From: Clostridiales bacterium
GTDB lineage: Bacteria; Bacillota; Clostridia; Christensenellales; Borkfalkiaceae
NCBI GenBank assembly: GCA_003538975.1
Contig: DPQQ01000007.1
Location: 1,241 to 65,240, forward strand
Direction: 5' to 3'
DNA: 64,000 nucleotides
Part shown: piece after piece, positions 1-8,883 of the stretch
How positions within the stretch are numbered: position 1 is the first letter of the stretch
How the letters are laid out: each line of letters starts with the position of its first letter
Position numbers and translations under genes: made by a program
Notes under the pieces: model-generated
The model's input: only the letters and a program-made list of their open reading frames with translations
What the model was told of the DNA's origin: nothing
Database searches by the model: none

Positions 1-3000
1 GACGATCTTACCTGGGTAACGATAGGCATAATCGCGGGCGTAGGCGGAGCGGCTGCCGTAACCGTGAGATTCGTATTCCCGAAACTCTTCGATACTCTCG
101 TTAAAAACGGCGATAAGAATACCGTCAGAATGTTGATGGACGCCGTAGGAGTAAAATTCACGCTCGAAGAATACGGATTCGGCGGACTCGAAACAATAAC
201 TCTTGCCGATATGTTCGGCGGAAAGATATTGGACGTACTTAAAGACAAGATAGGCGAAAAGACTTTCTCGACCGTAATAGATACTATAAACGAAAAGACA
301 AAGCTCGGCATCGACGTTGAAAAGTACGGTGTGGCAAGTTTCTTCGAACTCACCTTCGGCGATATATTCGACGGAACGATAAAAGACGACGCTTACGCGA
401 AGGTTAAAGAAATAAGCTTTATCCACGTAATAGATACCGTAGCGGGATTATTCGGAAAAGTAATCGTATTCAATAACGAAACCGTAAGCAAGCTTTTAGG
501 TCTTACCGTCGGCGATATAATCGATAAGTCGATTAAGGACGACGCTTTGAGTATAGCGGGCGATATGACCTTTAACGAAATTATCGCTATGGCGGCTACT
601 CAATTTAACTTCAAGTTCAGACTTTCCGATTATGATCTGGATGGGTTCGGCGAACTTACGGTAGGAATGGTCGTAAAAGGCAAGCTCGGCAAAGAAGCTC
701 TTAACGTACTCAAACAGTATTCTTTCAACAGGATTATAAGAATACTGCTCGATAAGATAGGTTATGAGTTCGACTGGGGCAGCGATACGATAAGCGCGAT
801 ATTCGACCTTACAGTAGGTTCGATAATCGACAAACATTTCGTAGCCGATCTTAAAGAAGTCGCAAAAGACCTTACTTTCAAAGAAGTAGCGGATCTCGGT
901 TTCAGGTTTGCGGGATACAAGTTCGAAGTAACGAGCGAAACCGTAAGCAAGCTTTTAGCTCTTACCGTCGGCGATATAATCGACGGCAGCATCGTAAAAG
1001 ATGCCAAAGCCGTTGCGGAAGAACTTTCGATAAAAGAAGCCTTGAATATCGTTCTCGGCTTTGCCGGAAAGAAGATCGAAACCGAAAGCAAACTCGTTGA
1101 CGATCTCTTCACGATAACTGCGGGAGATATAATCAACAACAAGGTTCTGGACAGAATTAAAGAAATAACTGCCGAAACGACTTTCAACGAAGCGATAGAA
1201 GTAATCGTTTCCGCGATAAACGTCAAGTTCGATCTCGACAAGATAGGTATTTACGATCTCGGCGAACTCAAGATAAGCTATATATTCGAAAAGAATATTA
1301 AGGATAAAGCTCTCGAAATCGTTAAGACTTATTCCTTTGACAGAATTATCGACACCGTGGCGAGATACTTCAATAAGGCCGTAAAGATAGACAGTACTTA
1401 TATCAACGAACTTCTTACTCTTACGGTCGGCGACGTCATGGACGGCACCGTAAAGGAAAAAGCCAAAGAAATAACCGCGAACATGACCTTCGACGAAGTC
1501 ATAGAATTCGTAACCAAGCTTATGGGAGTCAAGTTTAGCTTAGCTGACTATAAACTTGACGAACTCGGCAAACTCACCGTAGGCATGATATTCGTAACCA
1601 AGGATCTTAAACAGCAGATCGGCGATATAGTTTACAACTGGTCGATCGAAGACGTTATCAACAAGATTCTCGGCGTGAACGGCAATGTACTCGCAGTCGA
1701 AAACATTTATCTTAAAAAGATAGTTTCCATCAAGCTCGAAGTCGTTATCAAGGGCGATATAAGCGGAGCTATATTCGATATAGTAGGGGATATGTCGATA
1801 AGAGATATCCTTTCCGTAGCTAATGTAGAACTTACCGTTCTCGAAGCTTACGGTCTCGGCGGAATACTCGACCTTACCGTAAACGAACTTAAATCCGCCG
1901 ACGTTTCGGATAAGATAAAGGCAATAATCGACGGTGTTAAACTCGTGGACGTTCTTGGAAACGAAACGGTAGAAAATAACGAATTGCTTAAATCGATCGC
2001 ATACGATAAGGACGGCAACCCCGTAACTATAGGAGAGCTTTCGACAAGAATAAACGTTCTTACGATCGGCGAACTTGTAGAAGGCTATGCGGACGGCGAT
2101 AACTTCAAGACCATAAGGGCGATAATTCCCGCCGATACTAAGATTACGGAAATATCGTCGGTAGACTTTAACGCCAATATACTTAACCTTACCATAGGCG
2201 ATTTTGAAAACTTCAAACTTCCGACTCTCGTTTATAAGGCTATGGGCTTCGGCGTTCAGGGCAGCGACGGCAACTGGTACAGAACGGAAACAGACGCAGC
2301 AGCCGGCGACACCGCAAAGAGCCATCTTTCGATAAAGCTTACCGAAGTAATGGATCTCGGAAACGAAGATTTTATGAACCTTACCGCAGACGATTTGTTC
2401 GGCGAACTCACCAAAGAGAACGACGGATTGTTCTATACTGTAACCCATAAAGACGGCAAAGCTCTTACCTTCAACGAATTGAAGGGCAGAGTAAACACTC
2501 TTACAGTTTCCGAAATAATCGACGGATACGAGACGAATGCCGAATTCGAACTTATAAGAAAGATCATCGCTCCCGATACGGTTGTTACGACGATCGGAGC
2601 AAACCTTACGACCGAAAAGATTTTGAGCAGCATTACGTTAAAAGACATAGGTCTTTCCGGTAACGAGAGTATACGTAATATTTTAGGATATACGTATAAA
2701 GGAACGGACGGTAAGTGGTACGACAGCTCAGAATCCGCCGCAGCTATGGCAGAAGGCACGGACTACGAAAACGTAACGGTAGATAAGATAAGCGCGTTGT
2801 TCGACGTGAAGAACGTTCTTAACATGAAGGCGAAAGACGTAGGTATAGAAGTCGGAACCATGCCCGCCGCGCTCCGCAAAGTTTTAGGTTATAAGTTGAA
2901 TACGGACGGCGAATGGGTTAATAATGCCGGAAACAACTTTAACGACGTAACCGTAAACGAGCTTACGAATATCACAACCGAAGGCTTCAAAAACCTTGCG

Positions 3001-3585
3001 CTTTCGGACGTATTGTCGGAATCCGACGTATCGGGCAATAAGATTCTTTCGTTACTTTATAACGATTCGACCGTAACTCTTGCGAACATCGGCGAGAAGA
3101 TCAACGAATTGTCTCTTAAAGATATAATCGGCAACGTAGAGCTTATGGACGAAGTAGAGATAACCGCCGCCGGCGCATACGTCGCGGATACCGTGCTTTA
3201 TACGCTCGACACGTCTTCGGGTACCAACGTTTACACAATGGTGGACGGAGCAACGCTCGATATGGACAGCGGCAAGTATACTTACAGTAACTTAAATACC
3301 GGTACGTACTACAAGATCAGTAAGTCTTCCAAAGTATGGTTCATAACCTTCATGGAAATGAAAAACGATCCTGATCCCGCCGGAAACGTTGTCGGAGCGG
3401 TTACTAAATTAACCGAAAAGAAGCTTACCTTAAACGACCTCGGAGAGCTCAACGATATTAAGCTTGGTGACACTAAACTTAAAGTTCTTCTCGACATAGG
3501 ATTGTTAAGCGGTTCTCTTAAGGTATCGGGATACGATATGACGATGAATTATCTTATTGATAACATTCCCGATAGGGGAGCATAA
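1..3585 (+). CDS. Very long repeat-containing surface or envelope protein, 5' end outside window
   Basis: The frame is open from base 1, so the gene starts upstream of the window; the first in-frame start codon visible (GTG at 64) is not the true start. Residues encoded at about 10-75 form a hydrophobic, Gly/Ala-rich segment that could be a membrane helix. Most of the next 600 residues is a degenerate repeat of about 60-75 residues with the recurring core LTVGDIID (for example at 502 and 961) and alternating TF-x-E-II and KFxLxxY elements. The last third has shorter units with a Gly-Asp-Gly-x-W-Y motif. Several repeats are nearly identical at DNA level, pointing to internal duplication. It ends about 200 bp before rpsF. 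I recognise no family; a secreted or wall-associated adhesin-like role is only an inference. Confidence 0.75.
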   Translation, partial: DDLTWVTIGIIAGVGGAAAVTVRFVFPKLFDTLVKNGDKNTVRMLMDAVGVKFTLEEYGFGGLETITLADMFGGKILDVLKDKIGEKTFSTVIDTINEKTKLGIDVEKYGVASFFELTFGDIFDGTIKDDAYAKVKEISFIHVIDTVAGLFGKVIVFNNETVSKLLGLTVGDIIDKSIKDDALSIAGDMTFNEIIAMAATQFNFKFRLSDYDLDGFGELTVGMVVKGKLGKEALNVLKQYSFNRIIRILLDKIGYEFDWGSDTISAIFDLTVGSIIDKHFVADLKEVAKDLTFKEVADLGFRFAGYKFEVTSETVSKLLALTVGDIIDGSIVKDAKAVAEELSIKEALNIVLGFAGKKIETESKLVDDLFTITAGDIINNKVLDRIKEITAETTFNEAIEVIVSAINVKFDLDKIGIYDLGELKISYIFEKNIKDKALEIVKTYSFDRIIDTVARYFNKAVKIDSTYINELLTLTVGDVMDGTVKEKAKEITANMTFDEVIEFVTKLMGVKFSLADYKLDELGKLTVGMIFVTKDLKQQIGDIVYNWSIEDVINKILGVNGNVLAVENIYLKKIVSIKLEVVIKGDISGAIFDIVGDMSIRDILSVANVELTVLEAYGLGGILDLTVNELKSADVSDKIKAIIDGVKLVDVLGNETVENNELLKSIAYDKDGNPVTIGELSTRINVLTIGELVEGYADGDNFKTIRAIIPADTKITEISSVDFNANILNLTIGDFENFKLPTLVYKAMGFGVQGSDGNWYRTETDAAAGDTAKSHLSIKLTEVMDLGNEDFMNLTADDLFGELTKENDGLFYTVTHKDGKALTFNELKGRVNTLTVSEIIDGYETNAEFELIRKIIAPDTVVTTIGANLTTEKILSSITLKDIGLSGNESIRNILGYTYKGTDGKWYDSSESAAAMAEGTDYENVTVDKISALFDVKNVLNMKAKDVGIEVGTMPAALRKVLGYKLNTDGEWVNNAGNNFNDVTVNELTNITTEGFKNLALSDVLSESDVSGNKILSLLYNDSTVTLANIGEKINELSLKDIIGNVELMDEVEITAAGAYVADTVLYTLDTSSGTNVYTMVDGATLDMDSGKYTYSNLNTGTYYKISKSSKVWFITFMEMKNDPDPAGNVVGAVTKLTEKKLTLNDLGELNDIKLGDTKLKVLLDIGLLSGSLKVSGYDMTMNYLIDNIPDRGA

Positions 3586-3599
3586 CATAACCGGAAACG

Positions 3600-3630
3600 A
3601 TTTATCCGCCGCATTACGCGGCGGATAAAT
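3600..3630. repeat. Inverted repeat after the large repeat protein
   Basis: Perfect 12-bp arms (TTTATCCGCCGC and its complement) enclose a 5-nt loop 15 bp past the stop codon. The plus strand has an A-rich, not T-rich, tail, so a classical intrinsic terminator is not clear; it may act as a terminator or as an mRNA 3' end stabiliser. Confidence 0.5.
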
Positions 3631-3702
3631 AAAAAACAATTAAAGCCGTGAATAAAAATGGTCGGGACGACAAAAGTAGTTCCGCTAAACGCTTAAAAAT
3701 AA

Positions 3703-3731
3703 TTGACAAAGGGTTTAATCTTTGCTATTAT
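3703..3731 (+). promoter_or_regulatory. Sigma-A promoter of rpsF-ssb-rpsR
   Basis: TTGACA at 3703-3708, 17-bp spacer, TATTAT at 3726-3731, about 60 bp before the rpsF start. Confidence 0.8.
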
Positions 3732-3789
3732 TATAAAACCTTGGTTACGCGAAATAACGTAACCCGAATAAGTCCGGGAGGTAAAAATT

Positions 3790-4071
3790 ATGAATAAGTA
3801 TGAGATGCTTTATATCTTAAACCCCGATCTCACAGACGAGGCGAAAGAAAACGTCATCAAAAAGGTTGAAGATACTATCGTAGCTAACAACGGCACGGTT
3901 GTTTCGACCGAAAAATGGGGCAGCAAAAAGCTCCAGTATCCGATTCAGTTCAAAAACGAAGGATACTATGTTTTGACGACGTTCGAAGCAAACGGCGCAT
4001 TCGTTCAGGAACTTAAACGTATCGTCGGCATAACCGAAGGCGTAATGAGAAGACTCATTACCAAAGTCTAA
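3790..4071 (+). CDS. rpsF: 30S ribosomal protein S6
   Basis: The 93-residue product has the N-terminal YEMLYILNPDL strand and the C-terminal basic RRLITKV tail of bacterial S6, which sits on the 30S platform next to S18 and 16S helix 23. The length is normal for the family. The ATG follows a GGGAGG ribosome-binding site. The gene leads the conserved rpsF-ssb-rpsR operon, with 10 bp to ssb, so it is translated together with its S18 partner. Confidence 0.97.
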   Translation: MNKYEMLYILNPDLTDEAKENVIKKVEDTIVANNGTVVSTEKWGSKKLQYPIQFKNEGYYVLTTFEANGAFVQELKRIVGITEGVMRRLITKV

Positions 4072-4081
4072 AGGAGAAATT

Positions 4082-4483
4082 ATGAACAAAGTTATTTTGA
4101 TAGGCAATCTGACGAGAGATCCGGAACTTTCCGAAACTCCTAACGGCGTAGCCGTTTGCAGATTTTCCATCGCGGTTTCGAGAGATTATTCGAGCAGCGA
4201 CGGCACCAGAGAAACTGATTTCTTCAACGTAACGGTATGGCGCGGCAGAGCGGAAGTATGCGGCAAATATCTCAGAAAGGGCAACAAAGTTGCCGTTGTG
4301 GGAAGCTTGCAGAATCGTTCTTACGAAGATAAAGACGGTATCAAACGTAACGTTACCGATATCGTAGCGTCCGAAGTCGAATTCCTTACGCCCAAGGGCG
4401 CGAGCGGCGACGACGGCGAAATGCCCGTTAAAAGAGAACGCCCCGTTCTCGAAGCGATTGACGACAATCAGTTACCCTTCTAA
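4082..4483 (+). CDS. ssb: Single-stranded DNA-binding protein
   Basis: The 133-residue protein begins MNKVILIGNLTRDPEL, typical of the SSB OB-fold (residues about 1-105), followed by a short acidic linker and the C-terminal tip DDNQLPF, which in this family docks repair and replication proteins. The linker is short compared with Bacillus SsbA (about 170 residues), but the whole OB fold and tip are present. AAGGAG precedes the ATG. It lies between rpsF and rpsR, the usual Bacillota order. Confidence 0.97.
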   Translation: MNKVILIGNLTRDPELSETPNGVAVCRFSIAVSRDYSSSDGTRETDFFNVTVWRGRAEVCGKYLRKGNKVAVVGSLQNRSYEDKDGIKRNVTDIVASEVEFLTPKGASGDDGEMPVKRERPVLEAIDDNQLPF

Positions 4484-4501
4484 TAATTAAGGAGAACAAT
4501 C

Positions 4502-4753
4502 ATGGAAGAGAATAAAGCAACAACGAAAAAGGTAAATAAGCGTATTCCCCGCAGAAAGGTTTGCGCTTTCTGCCAGAATAAGGTAGATACCATCGATTAT
4601 AAAGACATTGCGACTCTTAAAAAATACGTTACCGAAAAGGGTAAAATTTTACCCCGTCGTATGACCGGCGTATGCGCTAAACATCAGAGAGTTTTGGCTA
4701 ATGCCGTTAAGAGAGCGAGAATCGTTGACTTATTACCGTTCAAGGGCGAATAA
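4502..4753 (+). CDS. rpsR: 30S ribosomal protein S18, zinc-ribbon (C+) form
   Basis: The 83-residue protein carries the S18 core (IDYKD, then LPRRMTGVCAKHQR). It keeps a CxxC pair (CAFC, about residue 21-24) and a later CxxH, which suggests the zinc-binding form rather than the zinc-free paralogue. S18 binds S6 on the 30S platform. The gene is last in the operon and is followed by a strong terminator. Confidence 0.96.
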   Translation: MEENKATTKKVNKRIPRRKVCAFCQNKVDTIDYKDIATLKKYVTEKGKILPRRMTGVCAKHQRVLANAVKRARIVDLLPFKGE

Positions 4754-4792
4754 TTTAACGAAGTTTTGTAAGTCTTACAAATTATTAAAAAC

Positions 4793-4820
4793 AAAAAAGA
4801 CCGCGGAAGCGGTCTTTTTT
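4793..4820. terminator. Terminator shared by rpsR and the AraC-type gene
   Basis: A GACCGC/GCGGTC stem with GGAA loop is flanked by A6 and T6, so it can work in both directions between the converging rpsR and regulator genes. Confidence 0.85.
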
Positions 4821-4850
4821 AATGCAGAATCTAAGGGTAGGTTGCATATT

Positions 4851-5702
4851 TTATTTGTCGGGATTCAGTTTTTTGAGATAAACCGAAGGGGAAACGCCGT
4901 ATCTTTTTTTGAAAAGAGCCAAAAAAGAGCGGATGTCGGTAAAACCCGTCTCTTTTGCAATTTCGGTGACTGACAAATTTCCGGTTTTCAGAAGTTTTTC
5001 TGCTTTGTTAAGCCGTAACTCGTTCTGGTATTCTTTGGGTGTATAACCCGTTCTCGCGCGGAATTGCCGGATAAGATAATATTTATCCATGCTGACGCTT
5101 CCGGCGAGTTCGTCCAAAGTAAACACCTTATCATAATTTTCGGTAACGAAGCTTATTGCCGCCGAGATGTCGGTAACGTCTTCGTTCTTTCCGCAAAATT
5201 TTAATATCTCGGTAAGGACGCCGTATAAAAGAGAAGAAGTAAGATATATGTCTTCGCAGTTTTCGCGACAGGCTCTTACGATTTCTTTCCAGACGGACTT
5301 CATCGAAGGCGGGGTAAAATCGTGCGCCACGTATCCGAACTTTTCATAAAAAATTTCGAAAAATTCTTTTACGTTCGGACCGAAAATGTAGGCGAAGTCC
5401 GCTTCGTACGGGATCGTTCCGCCGTTTTCGACAAGGTGTTTTTCGCTCTGATCAAAGAATAAAAGATCGCCCTTTTCGGCATAAAAAGCGCCGTTTTTGG
5501 TAGTTAATTTAACGGTTCCTTCGGTTACGGAATATATTCCGAAAGAAGAGTAGCCGTTTCTCGAAACGGAATGTTTTTCGCCGCAGACGACGTGTCCTAT
5601 CTGCGTTGTGTTGTAAAGAAGGGGATTCCTTATAAAATCGTTCGGGTGGAATACTATATCGGTGCCCTCGAGTAGTTCCACGGTTCTTATTGTAGTTTTC
5701 AT
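4851..5702 (-). CDS. AraC-family transcriptional regulator
   Basis: The N-terminal half (about residues 1-165) resembles the cupin-like sensor domain of AraC regulators (pattern SVTEGTVKL...GDLLFFD). The last 100 residues hold the two helix-turn-helix motifs, with LDELAGSVSMDKYYLIRQF and the signature ending GFTDIRSFLALFKKRYG. The protein is 283 residues from the ATG at 5702; a TTG at 5741 would add 13 residues. It is divergent from the SGNH lipoprotein, so that gene is the likely target, probably in response to a carbohydrate ligand (inference). Confidence 0.88.
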   Translation of the reverse strand: MKTTIRTVELLEGTDIVFHPNDFIRNPLLYNTTQIGHVVCGEKHSVSRNGYSSFGIYSVTEGTVKLTTKNGAFYAEKGDLLFFDQSEKHLVENGGTIPYEADFAYIFGPNVKEFFEIFYEKFGYVAHDFTPPSMKSVWKEIVRACRENCEDIYLTSSLLYGVLTEILKFCGKNEDVTDISAAISFVTENYDKVFTLDELAGSVSMDKYYLIRQFRARTGYTPKEYQNELRLNKAEKLLKTGNLSVTEIAKETGFTDIRSFLALFKKRYGVSPSVYLKKLNPDK

Positions 5703-5772
5703 TTTTCCCGCCGACGGAAGGATAAAAAGGCTTCCGTGCAATAAATTGATTGAAACGAGCCAATTTTATGTA

Positions 5773-5801
5773 TTGAACGTTCGTTTTTATAATGCTATAA
5801 T
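5773..5801 (+). promoter_or_regulatory. Promoter of the SGNH lipoprotein gene
   Basis: TTGAAC at 5773, 17-bp spacer, TATAAT at 5796-5801. A GAACGTTC palindrome overlaps the -35 box, and a GACTTT...AAAGTC inverted repeat follows at about 5814-5829; both are candidate operator elements for the divergent AraC-type regulator. Confidence 0.65.
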
Positions 5802-5866
5802 CAGTATATATAAGACTTTACAAAAAGTCAATTATAATCATTGTCAATAACAAAAAGGGGGATTTT

Positions 5867-8605
5867 ATGAATAAATTAAGTCTTAAAATTTCAAAAAGAA
5901 CCGTTTTTGCGACGGTTCTTATCCTGCTATTTGCGGCGATTTCGCTTTTATGCGGATGTACGATAACCGATATAGATACCGGTACCGGTGACGGCGATAA
6001 ACCCAAGCCGGAAGAACCGTATAAACCGAATACCGAAGCGAAAATAGACGTTTCAAGCGTTCTCGGCAAGCCCGTAAGCGAAGGCGCGGTCACTCTTACC
6101 GAAGCCGAAATAAAAACGTTGTTCGCCGAAACCGAAATAAAAAATTCATGCGAATATTCCGCGTCCGAAAAAGCTTCGGTTACCGCAGTGCTCGATAAAG
6201 AAACGGGCAAACTCGTGTTCGAAGCGGTATCTGAAGACGGCAAAAACACTTGTGCCGAAACTATATCCGTAATTCCCGAAATTCCTTTCGGCTCGCATTA
6301 TCTCACGGGCGGCGGGAAAGCGGATTCGATTAACTACGATTTTAACCGTTTGGCGTACGTTCTGGAAGGAACTGTCGCGGCGAAACCCGACCGTATCGAC
6401 CTTATAGGCGATTACGCGTTTTTTGTGGGCGTAACGCCGATAACCGTCGAAACTGGATCGGAAATAGTCTTTTCCGCGATATATTCCGAAAACAGGCAGA
6501 TACGCTTCGTCATAAGACAGACGGATGAAACGCATTATCTCGTGTTCTCGGATTATAAGGACGGCGCTAAAGTAAACGGCTCGGTTTTTTTGAATTATAA
6601 AGTTCACGTAGAAGAGACCGAGTACGACGGCGTTCCCGTAAAAGTCGGAGTTGTAGTAACCGGCGGCAGCATGGCGATGCTTATAAACGGCGAAACCGTT
6701 TACAGAAGAACTCTCCCGACGCTGTCCGAAACGCAGCTTACGGTAAGCACGTACAAGGCTTCGTACGCTCTTTCGGATCTTCAGATGTGTTCCGGCGAAG
6801 AAGCGACTGCCTTATATAAAAAATATACCGAAAATTACGTTGACGAAGACGCTTCTCAGACGCTTATAAAAACAGGACAGAACATAGACAAGTTCGAGTA
6901 TACGGAAGACGGCATTTACGCCGCGGGCGCCGCATCGAACGCAAGGATTATGGCGGGGCTCTATAACGAAGGCGTAGCCGTAGCGGGGTACGAGTACGGC
7001 GTGTCCGGACACGTAAAAATAAAAGGATACGGCAAAGGAAACTCGGCAAGCAAAGTCGAATTTCAGATCAGCAAAAACACGAAAAACTTCGTTAAAATGC
7101 AGATCTTCCGTCATTCGACGAACAACAGTTTTGTAGTATCCGGCGCGGACAACGGCAAAAACATAGCTCAAACATATATCGAAAAAAACACTCTGCCCAA
7201 AGGCAACGAGTACGAAACCGATTTTATAATGATTTACGATACTTCGGGCGTTAAGGTATGGCTGAGAGACGGCGTTTATACAAAAGATTACAAGCTTACG
7301 TACTCGCTCGACGTCAAATGGGATTATACGTTCTTCTGCTTTGCGATGCTTCAGTATACGGACGTAACGTTTTCGGGCATGCGCGGTATATACGGCGAAG
7401 CTCTGGACGAAGTGAAAAATTCTTTGATCGGATCTTCTTCGGGAGTTGCTCTTTCCGCCGAACTTGACGGAGACGAAAACATAAAAAGCTTCGATATGAA
7501 AAACGGGGCCTATTATATCGGCGGCGATACCGACTGGTCGGTAGCGGTAAGAAAAGACGGCAAAAAAGTTTGCGGTCCGGCATATTATGCGGACGCTGCG
7601 TTTTCATTCAAAAATTACAAAGCTTGGTCGCAGGGATCGTTCGTCATTTATGCGGACGAAACCCATGCCGTGAGATACGTATTCGAATACGTTCCGAGCG
7701 GATATTATCAGGTATTTACCGAAATAAAAGACGGAACGGATAATTGGACGGGGTACACGCTCGTCATTCGTCCGTCGGCGGATACCAAAGCGGTAAACAA
7801 AATGGGAATTATCTGCGCGGACGGGGAGGTAGCCCTTACCGTAGACGGATATAAATATCATTCGTACGACGTTTCGTCTTTCGGCGAGACGAGCCTGAAG
7901 ATAGGTGGCAAAGGAGAAATTTTGAAGATAAGCGATATGAGTGCGGAACTTGACGGAACCGCTGTTAAAAAAATAAAAGACGAGACGAAAGAGTACGTTT
8001 ATGTTTCGCCTTACGAATCCAGAATGGCGACGCTCGAAAAAGAATATAAAGACGCCGAACCCGGCGGAGTGCTTATAGCGGGATCGAGCACGATGGATTA
8101 CTGGACGGACTGGAAGGAAGATATAGGAAACCGTCTCGGCTACAACGTCGGTATCGGCGGAACCATCGTCGAAGACTGGATGTATTGCTACGACAGACTT
8201 ATAAAACCGTTCAAACCGAGCAAAATAATATTGTTTTTAGGCGGAAACAACGTAAACGGAATGGGACATACCGGAGCGTATACCGCAGAACTTCTGAAAA
8301 CGCTTCTGAATAAGATGAATACGGACTTCCCGACGGCGGAAATTTATTACATTTATCCCATGCCGATACCGAATAACTTCGGCGGCGGACAATATACCGC
8401 GGAATACGCTAATCTTATATCGGAGATGAAAAAGTTCGTAGCTTCCGTAGATTACGTAAAGGGAATAGATACCGAAAGCTCCTTCATCTTAAACGGCGAA
8501 CCTATAGCTGAATATTTCAGACCGGACAGGGTTCACCTTACCGACGAAGGCTACGACGTATTTGCGAAAATTATAAAGAAAGAAGTTTTCGGCGAAGAAG
8601 TTTAA
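5867..8605 (+). CDS. Lipoprotein with C-terminal SGNH/GDSL-type hydrolase domain
   Basis: The 912-residue product starts with a lipoprotein signal peptide; the lipobox LCGC puts the lipidated Cys at residue 31. About 600 residues follow with three or more beta-rich units reminiscent of concanavalin-like glycan-binding modules (not firmly assigned). Residues about 715-912 form an SGNH hydrolase: a GSS nucleophile block (Ser741), a GGNN oxyanion block (Asn794/795) and the catalytic DRVH block (Asp887, His890). SGNH enzymes of this kind deacylate glycans or other surface esters. A strong SD (GGGGGA) precedes the ATG. The divergent AraC-type gene suggests substrate-induced expression. The substrate cannot be read from sequence. 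Confidence 0.85.
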   Translation: MNKLSLKISKRTVFATVLILLFAAISLLCGCTITDIDTGTGDGDKPKPEEPYKPNTEAKIDVSSVLGKPVSEGAVTLTEAEIKTLFAETEIKNSCEYSASEKASVTAVLDKETGKLVFEAVSEDGKNTCAETISVIPEIPFGSHYLTGGGKADSINYDFNRLAYVLEGTVAAKPDRIDLIGDYAFFVGVTPITVETGSEIVFSAIYSENRQIRFVIRQTDETHYLVFSDYKDGAKVNGSVFLNYKVHVEETEYDGVPVKVGVVVTGGSMAMLINGETVYRRTLPTLSETQLTVSTYKASYALSDLQMCSGEEATALYKKYTENYVDEDASQTLIKTGQNIDKFEYTEDGIYAAGAASNARIMAGLYNEGVAVAGYEYGVSGHVKIKGYGKGNSASKVEFQISKNTKNFVKMQIFRHSTNNSFVVSGADNGKNIAQTYIEKNTLPKGNEYETDFIMIYDTSGVKVWLRDGVYTKDYKLTYSLDVKWDYTFFCFAMLQYTDVTFSGMRGIYGEALDEVKNSLIGSSSGVALSAELDGDENIKSFDMKNGAYYIGGDTDWSVAVRKDGKKVCGPAYYADAAFSFKNYKAWSQGSFVIYADETHAVRYVFEYVPSGYYQVFTEIKDGTDNWTGYTLVIRPSADTKAVNKMGIICADGEVALTVDGYKYHSYDVSSFGETSLKIGGKGEILKISDMSAELDGTAVKKIKDETKEYVYVSPYESRMATLEKEYKDAEPGGVLIAGSSTMDYWTDWKEDIGNRLGYNVGIGGTIVEDWMYCYDRLIKPFKPSKIILFLGGNNVNGMGHTGAYTAELLKTLLNKMNTDFPTAEIYYIYPMPIPNNFGGGQYTAEYANLISEMKKFVASVDYVKGIDTESSFILNGEPIAEYFRPDRVHLTDEGYDVFAKIIKKEVFGEEV

Positions 8606-8633
8606 CCTTGTAAAGTTTTATAGCTTATAAAAT

Positions 8634-8659
8634 AAAAAGACCGCAAAAGCGGCCTTTTT
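8634..8659 (+). terminator. Terminator of the SGNH lipoprotein gene
   Basis: GC-rich stem (GACCGC/GCGGCC with one mismatch), AAAA loop, T5 tract, 28 bp after the stop codon. Confidence 0.75.
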
Positions 8660-8806
8660 AATGCAAAACTACGGTTGGTTGTATGGTTTTATTGTTATAA
8701 AATTATCGTAGTGACAAAAAATTTTATGGTTTATCTGTATCTTTTGCAAAAAGAAGTAAAAGATAATTATAAAACGCTTGCAAAAATCTTACAAATAACA
8801 ACAAAC

Positions 8807-8845
8807 AAAAAAGAAGCCCCGATAAAATAACGGGGCCTCTTTTTT
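8807..8845 (-). terminator. Terminator of the sugar-ABC ATPase gene
   Basis: The stem GAAGCCCCG/CGGGGCCTC (one mismatch) with A6 and T6 flanks lies 39 bp past the minus-strand stop codon and could also act on the plus strand. Confidence 0.8.
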
Positions 8846-8883
8846 CATATATTATTCGGAAAACAATCCGTACAAATTCCGTA

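Noticed and set aside
1540..2448. Long minus-strand frame (302 codons) inside the large repeat gene
   Set aside because: It is antisense to the clear repeat protein, Tyr/Val-rich, with no ribosome site; a shadow caused by biased codon use.
4701..4973. Plus-strand frame of 90 codons after rpsR
   Set aside because: It crosses the rpsR terminator and overlaps the AraC-type gene antisense.
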